64,000 nucleotides of DNA, taken from assembly GCA_900318555.1 (NCBI GenBank), contig ONKX01000007.1:43240-107239 (forward strand), read 5' to 3'. The position numbers and the translations under genes are program-made. The stretch is from an uncultured Prevotellaceae bacterium (lineage in GTDB: Bacteria > Bacteroidota > Bacteroidia > Bacteroidales > Bacteroidaceae). The notes below the pieces were generated by a model. It saw nothing but the letters and a program-made list of their open reading frames with translations, made no database searches and was not told where the DNA came from. Positions 1 through 10,327 of this stretch are shown here, piece after piece. Numbering within the stretch: the stretch's first letter is position 1; every line of letters starts with the position of its first letter.

Positions 1-1317
1 AAGTGGCGCTTCTCCATTCAAAATGCTGGCTTTTTCAATCATAAACGGCCCTTGATCGGTACCAATCCACAGGTTATTTTCCAAGTCTTCCGTAACACAC
101 TTTACACCATATAGATTCTGGATAGTTGTACCATCCTGATTGACGAAATTCTCATAAGCAGCAGCTTTGTCAATATCTATATCATAACGATAATAGGCGG
201 GCTTTATAAAGTGGTCATTAACAAACCACATCAAATCACGACTATCAATAAGTATTTGGGATAAATTACCATTACTTTTGTTATAATATCCACCATCATT
301 GAGTTTCATCCATTCCTGATGATTGAACTTTGTGAATTGTCCGTCTTTTAGTCGTATCAGTGATGATGTAGGAGCCTGACTATTCAATAGCCACAGATTA
401 CCTTGTTTGTCATATTTCACGCCTGTCACCAACTGATAATTCTTACTTTTTCCGTTATAGGCTTCTATAGGACTGTTTGCATTATTGTAATACTTAACGA
501 ATTTCTCGTTTCTGAATTCATAAAGACCATTTCTGCTTCCAGCAAAGATATGATTTTCGTCCGATGGGTCAATATCAAAACAATAGGCTCCTTGATACGA
601 TACTCCTGTAATATCGCTGATACCTTCACTTTGGTACAATATCCACTTATTATCCTTCAGAATCTGTATAGCACCAGGACTTTCTAAATCACCATTTGAA
701 GTATAAAGTTTGCCGTTAGTGAATTTCATGAATCCAAAGTAGTTATTCTTTGGTCCATCAGGATTGAGCGTTTTTACCAGGTCAATATATTTCTCGTAGT
801 CGCTATTGTCTTCGTCAGGCAGCGAGGTAGGATATTCTGGATTGTTTGGCGTATAGCTTTCAGCAATCTCAGCACGCTGGACGTTGACTTTCACGATACC
901 AAAACCACAGATAAGATAAGCGTAAACACCGTCAATACGAATACTTGTGACCGTCTTATCGCCAGTCATTACCTTGGAGTATAGGTCACTGATATTGATA
1001 ATATTACCGTTTGGTTCAACAAGGTCAATATTCGAGTTCTGATAGACAGCTACCAGACGCTTGGCTTTAGGACACCAGCGGATATGAGTAATGTATGTGT
1101 CGCTGAGGCCATTCACCCTGTCATAAGTGACAATAGACTGGTCGTTTTTGTTGTATTGATAGAGGCCATTGGAAGCCAATACGAAGATATCATCACCTGC
1201 CGACTGAATCTCCTGGACATCATGATATGCCAGATAATTACGCCAAGTACCGATTTGACAAATTGACAATTGACAATTGACAATAAACAATAACAGGGCA
1301 ATGATGATTTTCTTCAT
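1..1317 (-). CDS. porZ: PorZ-like T9SS beta-propeller protein (3' end outside window)
   Basis: The frame is open from an ATG at 1317 to the window edge, giving the first 439 residues. A signal peptide (MKKIIIALLLFIVNCQ) is followed by two-component-regulator-type propeller blades, with repeated phrases such as IQSAGDDIFVLASNGLYQY, NGLSDTYITHI and NLWIGTDQGPFMI. This matches the N-terminal propeller of PorZ, a surface component of the type IX secretion attachment complex that helps process cargo tails. Several proteins in this window carry T9SS-type tails, which fits. The C-terminal domain is not visible, so a generic propeller surface protein is the alternative. Codons 10-22 of the signal peptide are made of 7-bp tandem repeats. 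Confidence 0.7.
   Translation of the reverse strand, partial: MKKIIIALLLFIVNCQLSICQIGTWRNYLAYHDVQEIQSAGDDIFVLASNGLYQYNKNDQSIVTYDRVNGLSDTYITHIRWCPKAKRLVAVYQNSNIDLVEPNGNIINISDLYSKVMTGDKTVTSIRIDGVYAYLICGFGIVKVNVQRAEIAESYTPNNPEYPTSLPDEDNSDYEKYIDLVKTLNPDGPKNNYFGFMKFTNGKLYTSNGDLESPGAIQILKDNKWILYQSEGISDITGVSYQGAYCFDIDPSDENHIFAGSRNGLYEFRNEKFVKYYNNANSPIEAYNGKSKNYQLVTGVKYDKQGNLWLLNSQAPTSSLIRLKDGQFTKFNHQEWMKLNDGGYYNKSNGNLSQILIDSRDLMWFVNDHFIKPAYYRYDIDIDKAAAYENFVNQDGTTIQNLYGVKCVTEDLENNLWIGTDQGPFMIEKASILNGEAPL
1255..1290. repeat. TTGACAA heptad repeat inside a signal peptide
   Basis: Copies of TTGACAA start at 1255 (with one extra base), 1263, 1270 and 1277, followed by a degenerate unit. On the coding strand they encode the IVNCQLSICQ part of the porZ-like signal peptide, so a microsatellite supplies part of the hydrophobic export signal. 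Confidence 0.85.
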
Positions 1318-1320
1318 ATT

Positions 1321-1962
1321 TTACAGTGTCTTTAAGTATTCTGCCAACTTCTGGGTGGCTCGAGCACGATGGCTGATCTGGTTCTTGATGTCAGCCCCCA
1401 GCTCAGCAAACGTCTTATCGTAGCCATCAGGACGGAATATGGGGTCATAGCCAAACCCCTCTGCCCCACTCTTCTCTCGTGTTATCTCGCCATTGACGAT
1501 ACCCTCGAACTTGTGTACCAGTTTAACGCTGGTACAGCCACAGGGACAGACGTCCTTCTTCTCTATTAACGCAATAACGGTACGAAATCTTGCCTTGCGA
1601 TTGTTATTATTTGCTAACTCGCGCAATAATCGGGCCATATTGGCCTCTGAATCGTGACTGAGTGTTTGTTGCGATTCAGTCGCAACAGACTCTAAAGAAG
1701 CATAGCGGGCTGAATAGACTCCAGGAGCGCCATTAAGCGCTTCCACCTCAAGGCCGGTATCATCCGCAAAGCACGAGAGGTGGTATTTATTGTAGATGTA
1801 TTCTGCTTTCATGAGGGCATTTTCCTCAAGGGTAGCGCCAGTCTCTGGAATATCCTCGTGACAACCAATATCAGCCAAGGAAACCACCTCGAACGAAGAT
1901 CCAAGAATGGCACGAATCTCTGAGAGTTTGTGCTCGTTATTTGTTGCAAAAACTATTTTCAT
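1321..1962 (-). CDS. rdgB: RdgB/HAM1 non-canonical purine NTP pyrophosphatase
   Basis: 213 residues. It hydrolyses dITP, XTP and similar deaminated nucleotides to monophosphates and keeps them out of DNA. The N-terminal signature [12 protein letters not shown] (residues 5-16), the acidic [12 protein letters not shown] stretch (65-76), PGVYSARYA (80-88) and the GFGYDPIF motif near residue 170 are all present. Residues about 90-102 ([13 protein letters not shown]) interrupt the usual short link between YSARYA and HDSEANM and are encoded by a palindrome at 1667-1687. The gene lies 14 bp downstream of yitT in a leuS-yitT-rdgB cluster. The fold should tolerate the loop insertion, but this is inference. 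Confidence 0.95.
   Translation of the reverse strand: MKIVFATNNEHKLSEIRAILGSSFEVVSLADIGCHEDIPETGATLEENALMKAEYIYNKYHLSCFADDTGLEVEALNGAPGVYSARYASLESVATESQQTLSHDSEANMARLLRELANNNNRKARFRTVIALIEKKDVCPCGCTSVKLVHKFEGIVNGEITREKSGAEGFGYDPIFRPDGYDKTFAELGADIKNQISHRARATQKLAEYLKTL
1667..1687. repeat. 21-bp palindrome inserted in rdgB
   Basis: Arms TGTTGCGA and TCGCAACA are perfectly complementary around five bases. Related 21-bp palindromes occur at 24606-24626 (intergenic), 35993-36013 and around 36422-36442 (both inside the GH2 gene), so this is a dispersed family. Confidence 0.85.
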
Positions 1963-1976
1963 GTTTCTATATTCTT

Positions 1977-2936
1977 CTAACTCTCTTGATCTTCCTCTAA
2001 CTTCTTTTTTTCTTCCTTGATCTTCACTCTCATCTCGTCGAAACCTTCACCATAGACACCGATGACAGCACTTTGTGATACAAAAGCGTTAGGGTCAATC
2101 ATCTTGATGAGACGGAACATATAGACGCTTTCGTTTTTCTTAGCCAGAATACAAAGCACCTTGCTCTTCTTGCCAGTATACCAGCCGTGTCCGTCAAGAA
2201 TGGTTACACCGTGATTCATCTCTGTACCAATGGCGTTGGCAATCTCCTGCCATTTCTGGCTGAAAATCATAAATTGCACCGACTGTCGACGGGCATTCAT
2301 GACATAGTCTAACGTATAGTTTTCCAAAGCCATCACACAAAAGCCAAACATCACCTTGTGGGCTCGCTCCAGATAGGTACCAAACTGTGGGAAGAACATA
2401 CACGACCCAATGATACAGAAGTCAGCAGCTATCAGCACGTTGCCCAACGACACATTGGGATGGAACTTATTGACCGAGGCAGCAATGACATCAGTACCAC
2501 CCGTCGAACCATTGTTCATAAACACAGTAGCCAGCGCAATACCTGTCAGCACACAGCCAATGATCATCGACATAAAGTCCTGTCCTTCGCCCATCAGTTT
2601 GAAGGGCAGACCATTCTCCTGCTTTGGTATCAGGTCCTGTGCTATCATCAGCATAAAATAGAGTGTAAAGATGGCGAAGATAGTTTTCATCAGGAACTTC
2701 ACACCCAGAATCTTCAGGGCTACCACGAGCAGAATACCGTTAATGATAATATAGGTGTTCTCCAAGTGGAATCCTGTGGCATAGTAGATGATAGCCGAGA
2801 GACCTGTAACACCTCCAGCAACAATCTGATAAGGCATCAGGAAGACAGTGAAGGCAATGGTATAGATAAAGAGGCCAAGGGCTATGAACATATAGTCCCT
2901 GGCTTCACTCAATATCATTTTGTGCTGAATGGTCAT
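1977..2936 (-). CDS. YitT family membrane protein (DUF161/DUF2179)
   Basis: 319 residues. About five hydrophobic segments fill the first 200 residues, from [20 protein letters not shown] onward, with the glycine-rich family stretch [14 protein letters not shown] and the [12 protein letters not shown] motif. A soluble C-terminal DUF2179 domain follows (residues about 215-305, containing [22 protein letters not shown]). Members are inner-membrane proteins of unclear transport function. Its start lies 1 bp after the leuS stop, so it is probably translated from the leuS transcript. Confidence 0.93.
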   Translation of the reverse strand: MTIQHKMILSEARDYMFIALGLFIYTIAFTVFLMPYQIVAGGVTGLSAIIYYATGFHLENTYIIINGILLVVALKILGVKFLMKTIFAIFTLYFMLMIAQDLIPKQENGLPFKLMGEGQDFMSMIIGCVLTGIALATVFMNNGSTGGTDVIAASVNKFHPNVSLGNVLIAADFCIIGSCMFFPQFGTYLERAHKVMFGFCVMALENYTLDYVMNARRQSVQFMIFSQKWQEIANAIGTEMNHGVTILDGHGWYTGKKSKVLCILAKKNESVYMFRLIKMIDPNAFVSQSAVIGVYGEGFDEMRVKIKEEKKKLEEDQES

Positions 2937-2937
2937 A

Positions 2938-5853
2938 TTACTTTCCTAATACGATGTTTACCATACGCTTTGGTACGATGATGACCTTCACGATGGGCTT
3001 ACCGTCAATATATTTTGCAGCACGCTCGTCGGCAAGAACAGCTTTCTGAATAGTATCGTTGTCAGCATCAGCAGCAAATTCCATATCAAAACGTGTCTTG
3101 CCGTTGAAGGCAACACCCAGTTTCACACTGTTCTCAACCAGGTATTCCTCATTCCATTCAGGCCATTTAGCGTCGCATACACTACCCTGCTCTCCCAATG
3201 CTTCCCAGAGCTCTTCTGCGATATGTGGTGCAAACGGAGCAATCAGGATAACCAATGTCTTCAGCGCCTCCTTGCTCTTGCACTTCTGCTGAGCCAGCTC
3301 GTTGACGCAGATCATAAAGGCGGAGATAGAGGTGTTGTACGAGAATACCTCAATATCCTGCGACACCTTCTTGATAAGCTTATGAACGCTCTTCAGCGCC
3401 TCCTTTGTGGGCTCGCTGTCGTCAACCAAGAGCTTGCCATCAGGATTCTCACGGGTATTACCATAGAACAGTGCCCAGAACTTCTTCAGGAAGCGGTGAC
3501 AACCATCAATACCATTCGTATCCCAAGGCTTGCTTTGCTCCACAGGACCCAGGAACATCTCGTAAAGACGCAAGGTATCAGCACCATACTTCTCGACGAT
3601 CATATCCGGATTGACGACGTTGAACATCGACTTCGACATCTTTTCGATAGCCCAGCCGCAAACATATTTGCCATTTTCGAGGATGAACTCAGCATTCTCG
3701 TATTCAGGGCGCCAAGCCTTAAAGGCTTCAATATCGAGCACGTCTGCAGAAACGATGTTCACATCAACGTGAATTGGCGTTGTGGTGTACTTGTCTTTCA
3801 GTCCAAAGCTGACGAACTTACCCTTGTCCTGACCCTCGTCCTCGATACGATAAACGAAGTTCGAGCGGCCCTGAATCATACCCTGATTGACGAGCTTCTT
3901 GAAGGGCTCGTCCTCGCAAGAGTAACCAGAGTCATACAGGAACTTGTTCCAGAAACGAGAATAGATCAGGTGACCTGTTGCGTGCTCAGTACCACCAACA
4001 TAAAGATCCACATTACGCCAGTATTCATCAGCATCACGACTGACAAGGGCTTTTTCGTTCTTGGGGTCCATATAACGCAGATAGTAAGCCGAACTGCCAG
4101 CAAAGCCAGGCATTGTGTTCAGCTCCAAGGGGAACACGCTCTTGTTGTCGATAAGCGACTTATCAACCACGCTATCTGTCTTCGTATCCCAAGCCCACAT
4201 CTTTGCACGACCCAATGGGGGTTCGCCAGTCTCTGTAGGCTTGTATTCGTCGATCTCAGGCAGCTCCAGAGGCAGACACTCCTTGGGAATCATGTAGGGC
4301 ATATCGTCCTTGTAGTAAACAGGGAACGGCTCGCCCCAGTAGCGCTGACGAGAGAAGATAGCGTCGCGCAGACGATAATTCACCTTTACCCTACCCAATC
4401 CTTGTTCAGTCACAAACTTCTTGGTAGCAGCAATGGCCTCCTTAACGGTCAGTCCGTTGAGGCTGAACTTGGCGCTTGCTGAGTTGCACATTTTACCTTC
4501 TTTAGCGTCATAGCTCTCCTCAGAGACATCAGCACCCTCAATCAGAGGAATGATGGGCAAATTGAAGTGCTTGGCAAAGGCATAGTCACGAGAGTCGTGA
4601 GCAGGAACAGCCATAATGGCACCAGTACCATAACCAGCCAACACATATTCTGCAATCCAGATAGGAATCTTTTCATCCGTAAACGGATTGATGGCGTAAC
4701 TACCTGAGAATACGCCAGTTACCTTGTGATCCATCTGACGGTCACGCTCTGTACGCTTCTTGACGTAGTCCAGATATTTTTCAACTTCTGCCTTCTGCTC
4801 AGGAGTGGTCAGTTCTGCCACGAGGTCTGACTCAGGAGCCAGCACCATAAATGTCACACCAAACATCGTATCGGCACGAGTGGTAAAGATAGTGAAAGAC
4901 CCCCCGTCCCCCCTGTTGAGGGGGGCTTTCTGAGTCCCGGTAGCCTCCCCTGGACAGGGGAGGTTGGAGGGGTCTTGCCATACCTTGAATTCCACCTCAG
5001 TACCCTCAGAGCGACCAATCCAGTTGCGCTGGGTTTCTTTCAGCGAGTCCGTCCAATCAATCTCCTCGAGACCATCAAGCAGTCTCTGGGCATAAGCGCT
5101 GACACGCAGACACCACTGGCGCATCTTCTTCTGAACCACAGGATAACCACCACGAACGCTAACGCCATCCACTACTTCGTCGTTAGCAAGCACAGTACCC
5201 AGCTTCGGACACCAGTTCACCATCGTATCAGCCAGATAGGCAATGCGGTAGTTCATCAGCACTTCCTGCTTCTTCTTCTCAGAGAAGCCGGCCCAATCGG
5301 AAGCCGTGAAGTGCAACTCCTCAGTACCCAGGGCGTTACAGTTCTCAGTACCCATCAGCTCGAAATGCTCAATCAGCTTAATCGTTGGCTGAGCCTTGTG
5401 CGACGACAGGCTAAAATACGACTTGAACATGCGTTGGAAAGCCCACTGCGTCCACTTATAGTAGATGGGGTCGCAGGTGCGGACCTCGCGTTCCCAGTCG
5501 AAGCAGAAGCCAATCTTATCCAACTGACTGCGATAGCGGTTGATATTCTCAAACGTGGTCTTCTCAGGATGCTGACCCGTCTGAATGGCATATTGCTCTG
5601 CAGGCAGTCCGTAAGCGTCGTAACCCATGGGGTTCAACACGTTAAAGCCCTGCTGACGCTTGTAGCGGGCATAAATGTCGCTGGCTATATAACCTAAGGG
5701 ATGACCCACGTGAAGTCCCGCACCGCTAGGATAGGGGAACATGTTCAGCACGTAGAATTTCTTCTTCTTTTCGTCCTCCACTACGCGATAAGTGCCATTT
5801 TCCACCCATCGTTTCTGCCATTTCTGTTCAATGTCTCTAAAGTTGTATTCCAT
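2938..5853 (-). CDS. leuS: Leucyl-tRNA synthetase
   Basis: 971 residues; attaches leucine to tRNA-Leu in the cytoplasm. The HIGH-type motif is HVGH at residues 48-51 and the KMSKS motif is near residue 738. The editing domain contains [13 protein letters not shown] and the region around [11 protein letters not shown] chose ATG 5853 because the promoter at 5886-5917 lies between it and an upstream in-frame ATG (5916). Residues about 294-319 (running from [10 protein letters not shown] to NRGDGGS) are a proline/glycine-rich insert just before the editing-domain FTIFTTR strand. It is encoded by a GC-rich palindromic element at 4898-4974 and is absent from usual LeuRS sequences as I know them. 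Confidence 0.97.
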   Translation of the reverse strand: MEYNFRDIEQKWQKRWVENGTYRVVEDEKKKKFYVLNMFPYPSGAGLHVGHPLGYIASDIYARYKRQQGFNVLNPMGYDAYGLPAEQYAIQTGQHPEKTTFENINRYRSQLDKIGFCFDWEREVRTCDPIYYKWTQWAFQRMFKSYFSLSSHKAQPTIKLIEHFELMGTENCNALGTEELHFTASDWAGFSEKKKQEVLMNYRIAYLADTMVNWCPKLGTVLANDEVVDGVSVRGGYPVVQKKMRQWCLRVSAYAQRLLDGLEEIDWTDSLKETQRNWIGRSEGTEVEFKVWQDPSNLPCPGEATGTQKAPLNRGDGGSFTIFTTRADTMFGVTFMVLAPESDLVAELTTPEQKAEVEKYLDYVKKRTERDRQMDHKVTGVFSGSYAINPFTDEKIPIWIAEYVLAGYGTGAIMAVPAHDSRDYAFAKHFNLPIIPLIEGADVSEESYDAKEGKMCNSASAKFSLNGLTVKEAIAATKKFVTEQGLGRVKVNYRLRDAIFSRQRYWGEPFPVYYKDDMPYMIPKECLPLELPEIDEYKPTETGEPPLGRAKMWAWDTKTDSVVDKSLIDNKSVFPLELNTMPGFAGSSAYYLRYMDPKNEKALVSRDADEYWRNVDLYVGGTEHATGHLIYSRFWNKFLYDSGYSCEDEPFKKLVNQGMIQGRSNFVYRIEDEGQDKGKFVSFGLKDKYTTTPIHVDVNIVSADVLDIEAFKAWRPEYENAEFILENGKYVCGWAIEKMSKSMFNVVNPDMIVEKYGADTLRLYEMFLGPVEQSKPWDTNGIDGCHRFLKKFWALFYGNTRENPDGKLLVDDSEPTKEALKSVHKLIKKVSQDIEVFSYNTSISAFMICVNELAQQKCKSKEALKTLVILIAPFAPHIAEELWEALGEQGSVCDAKWPEWNEEYLVENSVKLGVAFNGKTRFDMEFAADADNDTIQKAVLADERAAKYIDGKPIVKVIIVPKRMVNIVLGK
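4898..4974. repeat. 77-bp multi-hairpin palindromic element inside leuS
   Basis: Outer ends GACCCC and GGGGTC are inverted repeats. Between them lie two perfect hairpins, CCCCCCT-gttg-AGGGGGG and CCTCCCCT-ggac-AGGGGAGG, so a single strand can fold into a three-armed structure. The element is read through in frame by leuS. Its composition is far more GC-rich than the flanking leuS sequence. Confidence 0.9.
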
Positions 5854-5885
5854 ATCTTCTTGTCTTGTTTTCTTCAAATTGCCTG

Positions 5886-5917
5886 CAAAGTTACGATTAA
5901 GTGAGCAAAAATCCAAA
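5886..5917 (-). promoter_or_regulatory. leuS promoter (Bacteroidota type)
   Basis: On the minus strand TAACTTTG (-7 box, plus 5886-5893) is preceded by TTTG (-33 box, plus 5914-5917) with a 20-bp spacer, an exact match to the Bacteroidota consensus. Transcription would start just upstream of ATG 5853. Confidence 0.8.
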
Positions 5918-5921
5918 TAAA

Positions 5922-6938
5922 TTACCTATTAATTATCTTTTTCGTCCTTCTGCTCTTAGTTTTCACGATATTCACCCCTCGTTGAGGCTTCTGAAGGCGT
6001 TTTCCGTCAAGCGAATAATAGCTCTCTATCTCGTCTTTTTCCTCTATGTTTTGAATACCTGACGAGTAGTTGTCGTAACTGAAAGCCTCATCCTTCTTAT
6101 CACCCCAAATATATTCCTCAAGACCAGGATAGTCGATAAACGGATTGCGATTGTTCTGAATGTCCCAAACAGCATTGTTCCTGTTGATTTCCTTTTCGCT
6201 CACAGGGTCGTTCTTCGCCCACTTCATCAGCATTTTTAATTGCCAATTGCTCAAACCAGGATAGGTATTGCCGTCGAGAGTTGCTTTTGAATCAGCAAAG
6301 TTAGCAAACCAATCAGGCAACTTTTCCTCATAACAAGTGACCATATAGAAATAAGTACGGGCAAAGTCACCTTTATACTCGTCGTTGGGTTCGAAGACGA
6401 CACCATCATAGCCGGGATAGGTACATTTGCCTAACTTACTGAAGTCGTTAGCCGATTTCCAACTCGGATTTGCGGTCTCGCCAAAGGGGTTGTTACCTCG
6501 TTTGTTGTTCACAACCTTGTCTGTAGGATACATGTGGTGCAAGTCGGTGTACATAGGCATAACCTTTCCTCCAAACCAGCTGTTTGGCATCGAGTGCTCG
6601 CGATTGTAATACTGACCTTCTTGATTACCGCTACCCGTGTCCTGATCAACGCCAAACTCCATTTCGCGTTTATTGGAATACATATCCCAAACCTTGCCAT
6701 TCGGCTTCGCATCCGTCGTCTTGAAGTGAGTCCATAAAGCTTTGTAAGCAGTATTGAGGTCGCCTCCCTCATTGCGATCATAAATAATTCCACACAGGGC
6801 GGTTTTCAGTTCCTTACCCTTCTTGCCGTCAGCGGGCTTGTAGTAATCACCAGAATCGTTGGGTCCTTGAGCAAAACCATTGGCAATTGAGAGCACGAAC
6901 AATGCTATTGCCATCATGAATAATCTATCCAGTTTCAT
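5922..6938 (-). CDS. Secreted endonuclease I family nuclease
   Basis: 338 residues with a signal peptide ending near NGFAQ. The endonuclease I core is clear: [30 protein letters not shown] and NNPFGE carry the His and metal-binding residues of this family of extracellular DNases. The last 40 residues ([20 protein letters not shown]) resemble a degraded T9SS-type tail with a basic end. It lies downstream of a second, unrelated nuclease gene, so the pair probably serves extracellular DNA degradation and nucleotide salvage. Confidence 0.9.
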   Translation of the reverse strand: MKLDRLFMMAIALFVLSIANGFAQGPNDSGDYYKPADGKKGKELKTALCGIIYDRNEGGDLNTAYKALWTHFKTTDAKPNGKVWDMYSNKREMEFGVDQDTGSGNQEGQYYNREHSMPNSWFGGKVMPMYTDLHHMYPTDKVVNNKRGNNPFGETANPSWKSANDFSKLGKCTYPGYDGVVFEPNDEYKGDFARTYFYMVTCYEEKLPDWFANFADSKATLDGNTYPGLSNWQLKMLMKWAKNDPVSEKEINRNNAVWDIQNNRNPFIDYPGLEEYIWGDKKDEAFSYDNYSSGIQNIEEKDEIESYYSLDGKRLQKPQRGVNIVKTKSRRTKKIINR

Positions 6939-6990
6939 AAGCGTTATCGTTTTTAGTGATATACGTGAATTGTAAATCTTTTTACGGAGT

Positions 6991-8313
6991 TTACTGAAGT
7001 TTCCAGAATCCCAGATCTATCTTCGCTTCCACTTCCTTCTCTACGTCATCGGGCAGGTTGCAGAAGAAGTCAATGCCTGTACGCTTCTCCAGTTCGTCGA
7101 TACTGATGGCATAGTCGCCATAGTTCTTGTTGGTGTCGCTTTCGTCTTTGTGCAGCGTCCAGAAAGCAATGGCGTGATACGTGTCCGTCGCTTTGTTGTA
7201 ATGCAACAGCGCCATATAGAAGTATTTAGGCACAATCAGCTCGTGGGTGTGTCCTTCGCCGCCTACGCATCTGTCAGCATAGATGCCGTCTTCTTCCGTA
7301 TCGTTGATGGTCACCTTATCCGTAATGGTAGCAGCCTTTACGATATACAGCGTATCGCAGTGGGCATCGGTCTTGCTGTCGTCGGTGGCAAAGTTGCGCA
7401 CCAAGTCCTCCAGATTCTTCCACAGTCCGCCGTTGTGCTTCTGCCACTGAGGTTGCATATTTGTCAGGAAGAACGTCTGCTTGTTCTGTTCTTTCGTACA
7501 CTGGCGATCGGCCGACGGACAGAGGTGTCCACGCGAGAATCCGCTGTTCCTATAGTCTTCCAGGATAGGCGAAACAGCCACATCCGGATCAGCCTTGAAG
7601 TCGTCGTTGCGGTCAGTAGCCGACAGTGTGTTGCCTTCGTGCAACTGGTAGCACGTCCAGCGATTGGCCACCTTCGCGTTGTCCCATTCTACAGAGTAGG
7701 TGATGCCGTAATCGTCCGTCCGTTTCACTACCACCTGACTATTTGTCGTACTGCCTGTTGCCCCCACATTGTCGTTCAAGTGCGGATACTCTAGTCGCCA
7801 AGCTTCCTGGAAGTCTGCCATGCTGAATGCTCTCCAGTTGGCGTTGGCATTGGCGTCCTCGATATAATCCACCTTCGTCATCTGCGAGAACAGATAGTCG
7901 ACGGATGTCGTGGCGTTTTTCAGATACACCTTCATACCGATGCCTGGCAGATAGGTAACGTGGCTCAGCTCGTCGAAGTCGTATTCTATCGTAGTTCCAG
8001 AACTGAGGTAGATCTTCATGCCGTGCGTCTTGCTGTCAGGTGCAGGACCGGCAGGTTCAACGGTAATGACGTTCTGTGCACTGACTGTCAGCGTCATCAT
8101 CAGCAACAGCACTATCGTCCATAACAGCCCCAATGGATTCGTCGGGTCGAAGTCGAGTTCTGATGCAGCAGCATCACCGGCATCACCCGATATTGGGTTG
8201 TCCACAGTAATTTCGAGACTATCTGTCACCGAACCAGCTAACAACGTTTGCTTCTTAATATCCAGCATTTCGACTACTGGACTGATGTAATTCTTCTTTT
8301 TCATAGTCGTCAT
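6991..8313 (-). CDS. LLAGS small peptide fused to a DNA/RNA non-specific endonuclease
   Basis: 440 residues in three parts. Residues 4-62 form a complete LLAGS-type small peptide (MKKKNYISPVVEMLDIKKQ, then LLAGS). Residues about 63-80 are a typical signal peptide (LLWTIVLLLMMTLTVSAQ) lying internally. The rest has the non-specific nuclease signature SRGHLCPSADR and NMQPQWQKHNGGLWKNLE, with a catalytic His and metal-binding Asn. No stop separates peptide and nuclease. ACGACTATG is duplicated at the 5' end, giving two in-frame ATGs (8313 and 8304). The stop of the upstream surface-protein gene is 6 bp away. The simplest reading is a small deletion that merged two neighbouring genes; whether the nuclease is still exported is uncertain. 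Confidence 0.85.
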   Translation of the reverse strand: MTTMKKKNYISPVVEMLDIKKQTLLAGSVTDSLEITVDNPISGDAGDAAASELDFDPTNPLGLLWTIVLLLMMTLTVSAQNVITVEPAGPAPDSKTHGMKIYLSSGTTIEYDFDELSHVTYLPGIGMKVYLKNATTSVDYLFSQMTKVDYIEDANANANWRAFSMADFQEAWRLEYPHLNDNVGATGSTTNSQVVVKRTDDYGITYSVEWDNAKVANRWTCYQLHEGNTLSATDRNDDFKADPDVAVSPILEDYRNSGFSRGHLCPSADRQCTKEQNKQTFFLTNMQPQWQKHNGGLWKNLEDLVRNFATDDSKTDAHCDTLYIVKAATITDKVTINDTEEDGIYADRCVGGEGHTHELIVPKYFYMALLHYNKATDTYHAIAFWTLHKDESDTNKNYGDYAISIDELEKRTGIDFFCNLPDDVEKEVEAKIDLGFWKLQ

Positions 8314-8319
8314 AGTCGT

Positions 8320-10299
8320 TTAATGAATAATAAGCTTCTTGCCGTTAACAATAAAGAGTCCCTTTCTGGGCTGTGTCACGCGTTGTCCGTTCAGGTTGTA
8401 AACCTCCGAACTTTCAACTTTCAACTTTCCATTTTCAACTTCCTCAATGCCCGTAATGGTTCCTTCGCCATCTACGAAGAGTGCAACATTAGCACTGGCG
8501 GGAACTTGGAAATAAGCGCGCATTCCTTTCATTGTCGCCTCGCTGGCACTTGCGGGATAGGCCAGCTTGCCGTCAGTAGTCAGGAACAGTTCTGTCTTGT
8601 CCGTAGCCAGCGTTACTGGGCTGTACGTGGCCACAAACTTGTAGTCGCCATAGTCCACACTCTTGGCAGACTGTGCCGTCAGCGTCACGTCTGAATACGT
8701 CTGGTCTATGATGTTTCCTTCTTTTGGCTTTATCAGATACGGTGTACCAGCCTCAATACTCGTCGTAGCAGTGAAGTGCATGGTATTGCCGTCCGAACCA
8801 GTATATTCAAAGATGCTGGCGTTCATGTTTGGAATGTCGAAGGGCACCACAAACGTGTTCCAGTAGTCCTTGTTCAAGGTTCGCTTCAGGCGGACGGTAG
8901 CGTTGGCAATGTCCGTTGCGGGCGAAGTAAACGCCTGGCTTTCGTCCAAGACGTAAACTACGCCAGGGATGCTATTCTGCGTGACGGGAGCAACCTGCGC
9001 CGGACTGGTGGCTATCACGATACCCGACAAGTCAGTCAGCGCACCGTCGTAGGCTCCCGTTCCGAAGCGGTCAGTGACAGCCAAGTCAGTGCCTACGCGC
9101 TGTTCCTTGACAGCCACCCAGTCGGCAGGATAGCTGCTCAGCTCGCTGGCAGCAATCTCTACGGGCTTTGTCTGGCTTTCCGTTACGGGATTGGCAATGG
9201 CCAGGAAAGCCGTCGAAGTATTATCGGTAGCAACCAGCTTGGGCATTCCGTTGTCAGTCGCTTTCTTGCCCACAATCCATCCGCCTATGTGCTGATTGTA
9301 TTGTGGGGTGGGGGAGAACGTCGCCGTATTGCCGAAATCGACGCATAGCGACTTGGTGTTTTCACGCACGAAAAGCTGATGGCGCGTCTCGTCGTAGTAC
9401 AGCACGCGCGTTTCGTGGGTTGCATCGTCAGCCAGGAAGATGCGCGCCTCTGTGCCGTCTGCCAGATCGCAGAATGCCGAGATGCCGTTCACCGTATTGC
9501 CCTGCGTATAGGTCTTGGTAACCACCTCGCTGGCCATATCGCCAACGTATGCAATAGCCTTGACGGTGGTTGTGCCGTGAATGGGCACACCCGTTGTCTG
9601 CAGGGCCTCAGTGCCGTTCGAACTCGATGGTGTCGAGCCGTCCGTCGTGTAATAAGCCACCGTGTAGTTCACGGGTGTCAGCATGACGTGCTTGCTGGCT
9701 TTTTCCTCCGTTGTATTGGGGAAGAACAGGAAGTCGTCTGGCAACGTGGGTGCTGGGATGGTGGTAATCTTTCTTACCACGACGTCGTCCAAGAATCCGC
9801 GCTTGCCTGTGAAGGTCAGCTGCAGGGTAGCATTGGCGTCGGTCACTTTGATGAGCACCGAATATTCCTCCCATTCTTCGTTCACCAGTTCCGTAATGTT
9901 GTTGTCGCCCGACAACTCGAAGCCCGCATTGGCTGTAATGGCCAATTTGTTCTTATTGCTGTCGCCCCAGCCTGCTGCGTTGAAAGTCAGCAAGGCGTAG
10001 CTGGCGCCATCCAAAGAAATGGCTGGCGTTGTCAGTACACCATTGTCACTGCCAGTTCCGAATTTGACACATTGATTGGCACCGCCACATTTGACGGCAG
10101 ACGCCCAACCATCGTTGTCGTACTTGATGGTGCCTTGGGCAATGCTCCCTGAAAACTTACCATCGCGTCCACCTGTTCCGCTCGTCTTGTCGAACGTTTC
10201 TTGGAACACAATGGTGTTCGGATCGCCGTCAGCCCACGCTGTCAGAGGGCTTAGCATCAGACAGCATAGCATCAGAATCATGTGTTGTAGTTGTTTCAT
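8320..10299 (-). CDS. Secreted surface protein with chitobiase C-terminal-type domain and T9SS tail
   Basis: 659 residues with a signal peptide ending at TAWA. A jelly-roll-like module (VFQETFDKTSGTGG... to FLDDVVVRKI) resembles carbohydrate-binding regions. It is followed by a CHB_HEX_C-type repeat (YYTTDGSTPSSS) and later beta-rich modules. The end, EVYNLNGQRVTQPRKGLFIVNGKK, is a T9SS-type sorting tail. The substrate is unknown. It is the first gene of a minus-strand unit with the two nucleases and has a strong promoter at 10328-10359. The linker before the tail is encoded by TTTCAAC heptads. Confidence 0.8.
   Translation of the reverse strand: MKQLQHMILMLCCLMLSPLTAWADGDPNTIVFQETFDKTSGTGGRDGKFSGSIAQGTIKYDNDGWASAVKCGGANQCVKFGTGSDNGVLTTPAISLDGASYALLTFNAAGWGDSNKNKLAITANAGFELSGDNNITELVNEEWEEYSVLIKVTDANATLQLTFTGKRGFLDDVVVRKITTIPAPTLPDDFLFFPNTTEEKASKHVMLTPVNYTVAYYTTDGSTPSSSNGTEALQTTGVPIHGTTTVKAIAYVGDMASEVVTKTYTQGNTVNGISAFCDLADGTEARIFLADDATHETRVLYYDETRHQLFVRENTKSLCVDFGNTATFSPTPQYNQHIGGWIVGKKATDNGMPKLVATDNTSTAFLAIANPVTESQTKPVEIAASELSSYPADWVAVKEQRVGTDLAVTDRFGTGAYDGALTDLSGIVIATSPAQVAPVTQNSIPGVVYVLDESQAFTSPATDIANATVRLKRTLNKDYWNTFVVPFDIPNMNASIFEYTGSDGNTMHFTATTSIEAGTPYLIKPKEGNIIDQTYSDVTLTAQSAKSVDYGDYKFVATYSPVTLATDKTELFLTTDGKLAYPASASEATMKGMRAYFQVPASANVALFVDGEGTITGIEEVENGKLKVESSEVYNLNGQRVTQPRKGLFIVNGKKLIIH
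8412..8439. repeat. TTTCAAC heptad repeat encoding the linker before a T9SS tail
   Basis: Four 7-bp units start at 8412, 8419, 8426 (TTTCCAT) and 8433. On the coding strand they encode ENGKLKVESS, the linker between the last domain and the sorting tail. Confidence 0.85.
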
Positions 10300-10327
10300 A
10301 CGCTTTTAAGTATTGGTTTATTGGGTG

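Noticed and set aside
3223-4482. 419-codon open frame on the plus strand opposite leuS
   Set aside because: It lies entirely antisense to a clear synthetase gene and shows no family motif; it follows from leuS codon use.
4898-4974. Terminator hairpins on the minus or plus strand
   Set aside because: They lie inside the leuS reading frame and are not followed by a T tract in either direction.
5854-5916. Longer leuS start at 5916
   Set aside because: The -33 box lies at this ATG and the -7 box at 5886-5893, so the codon would be upstream of the transcript start.
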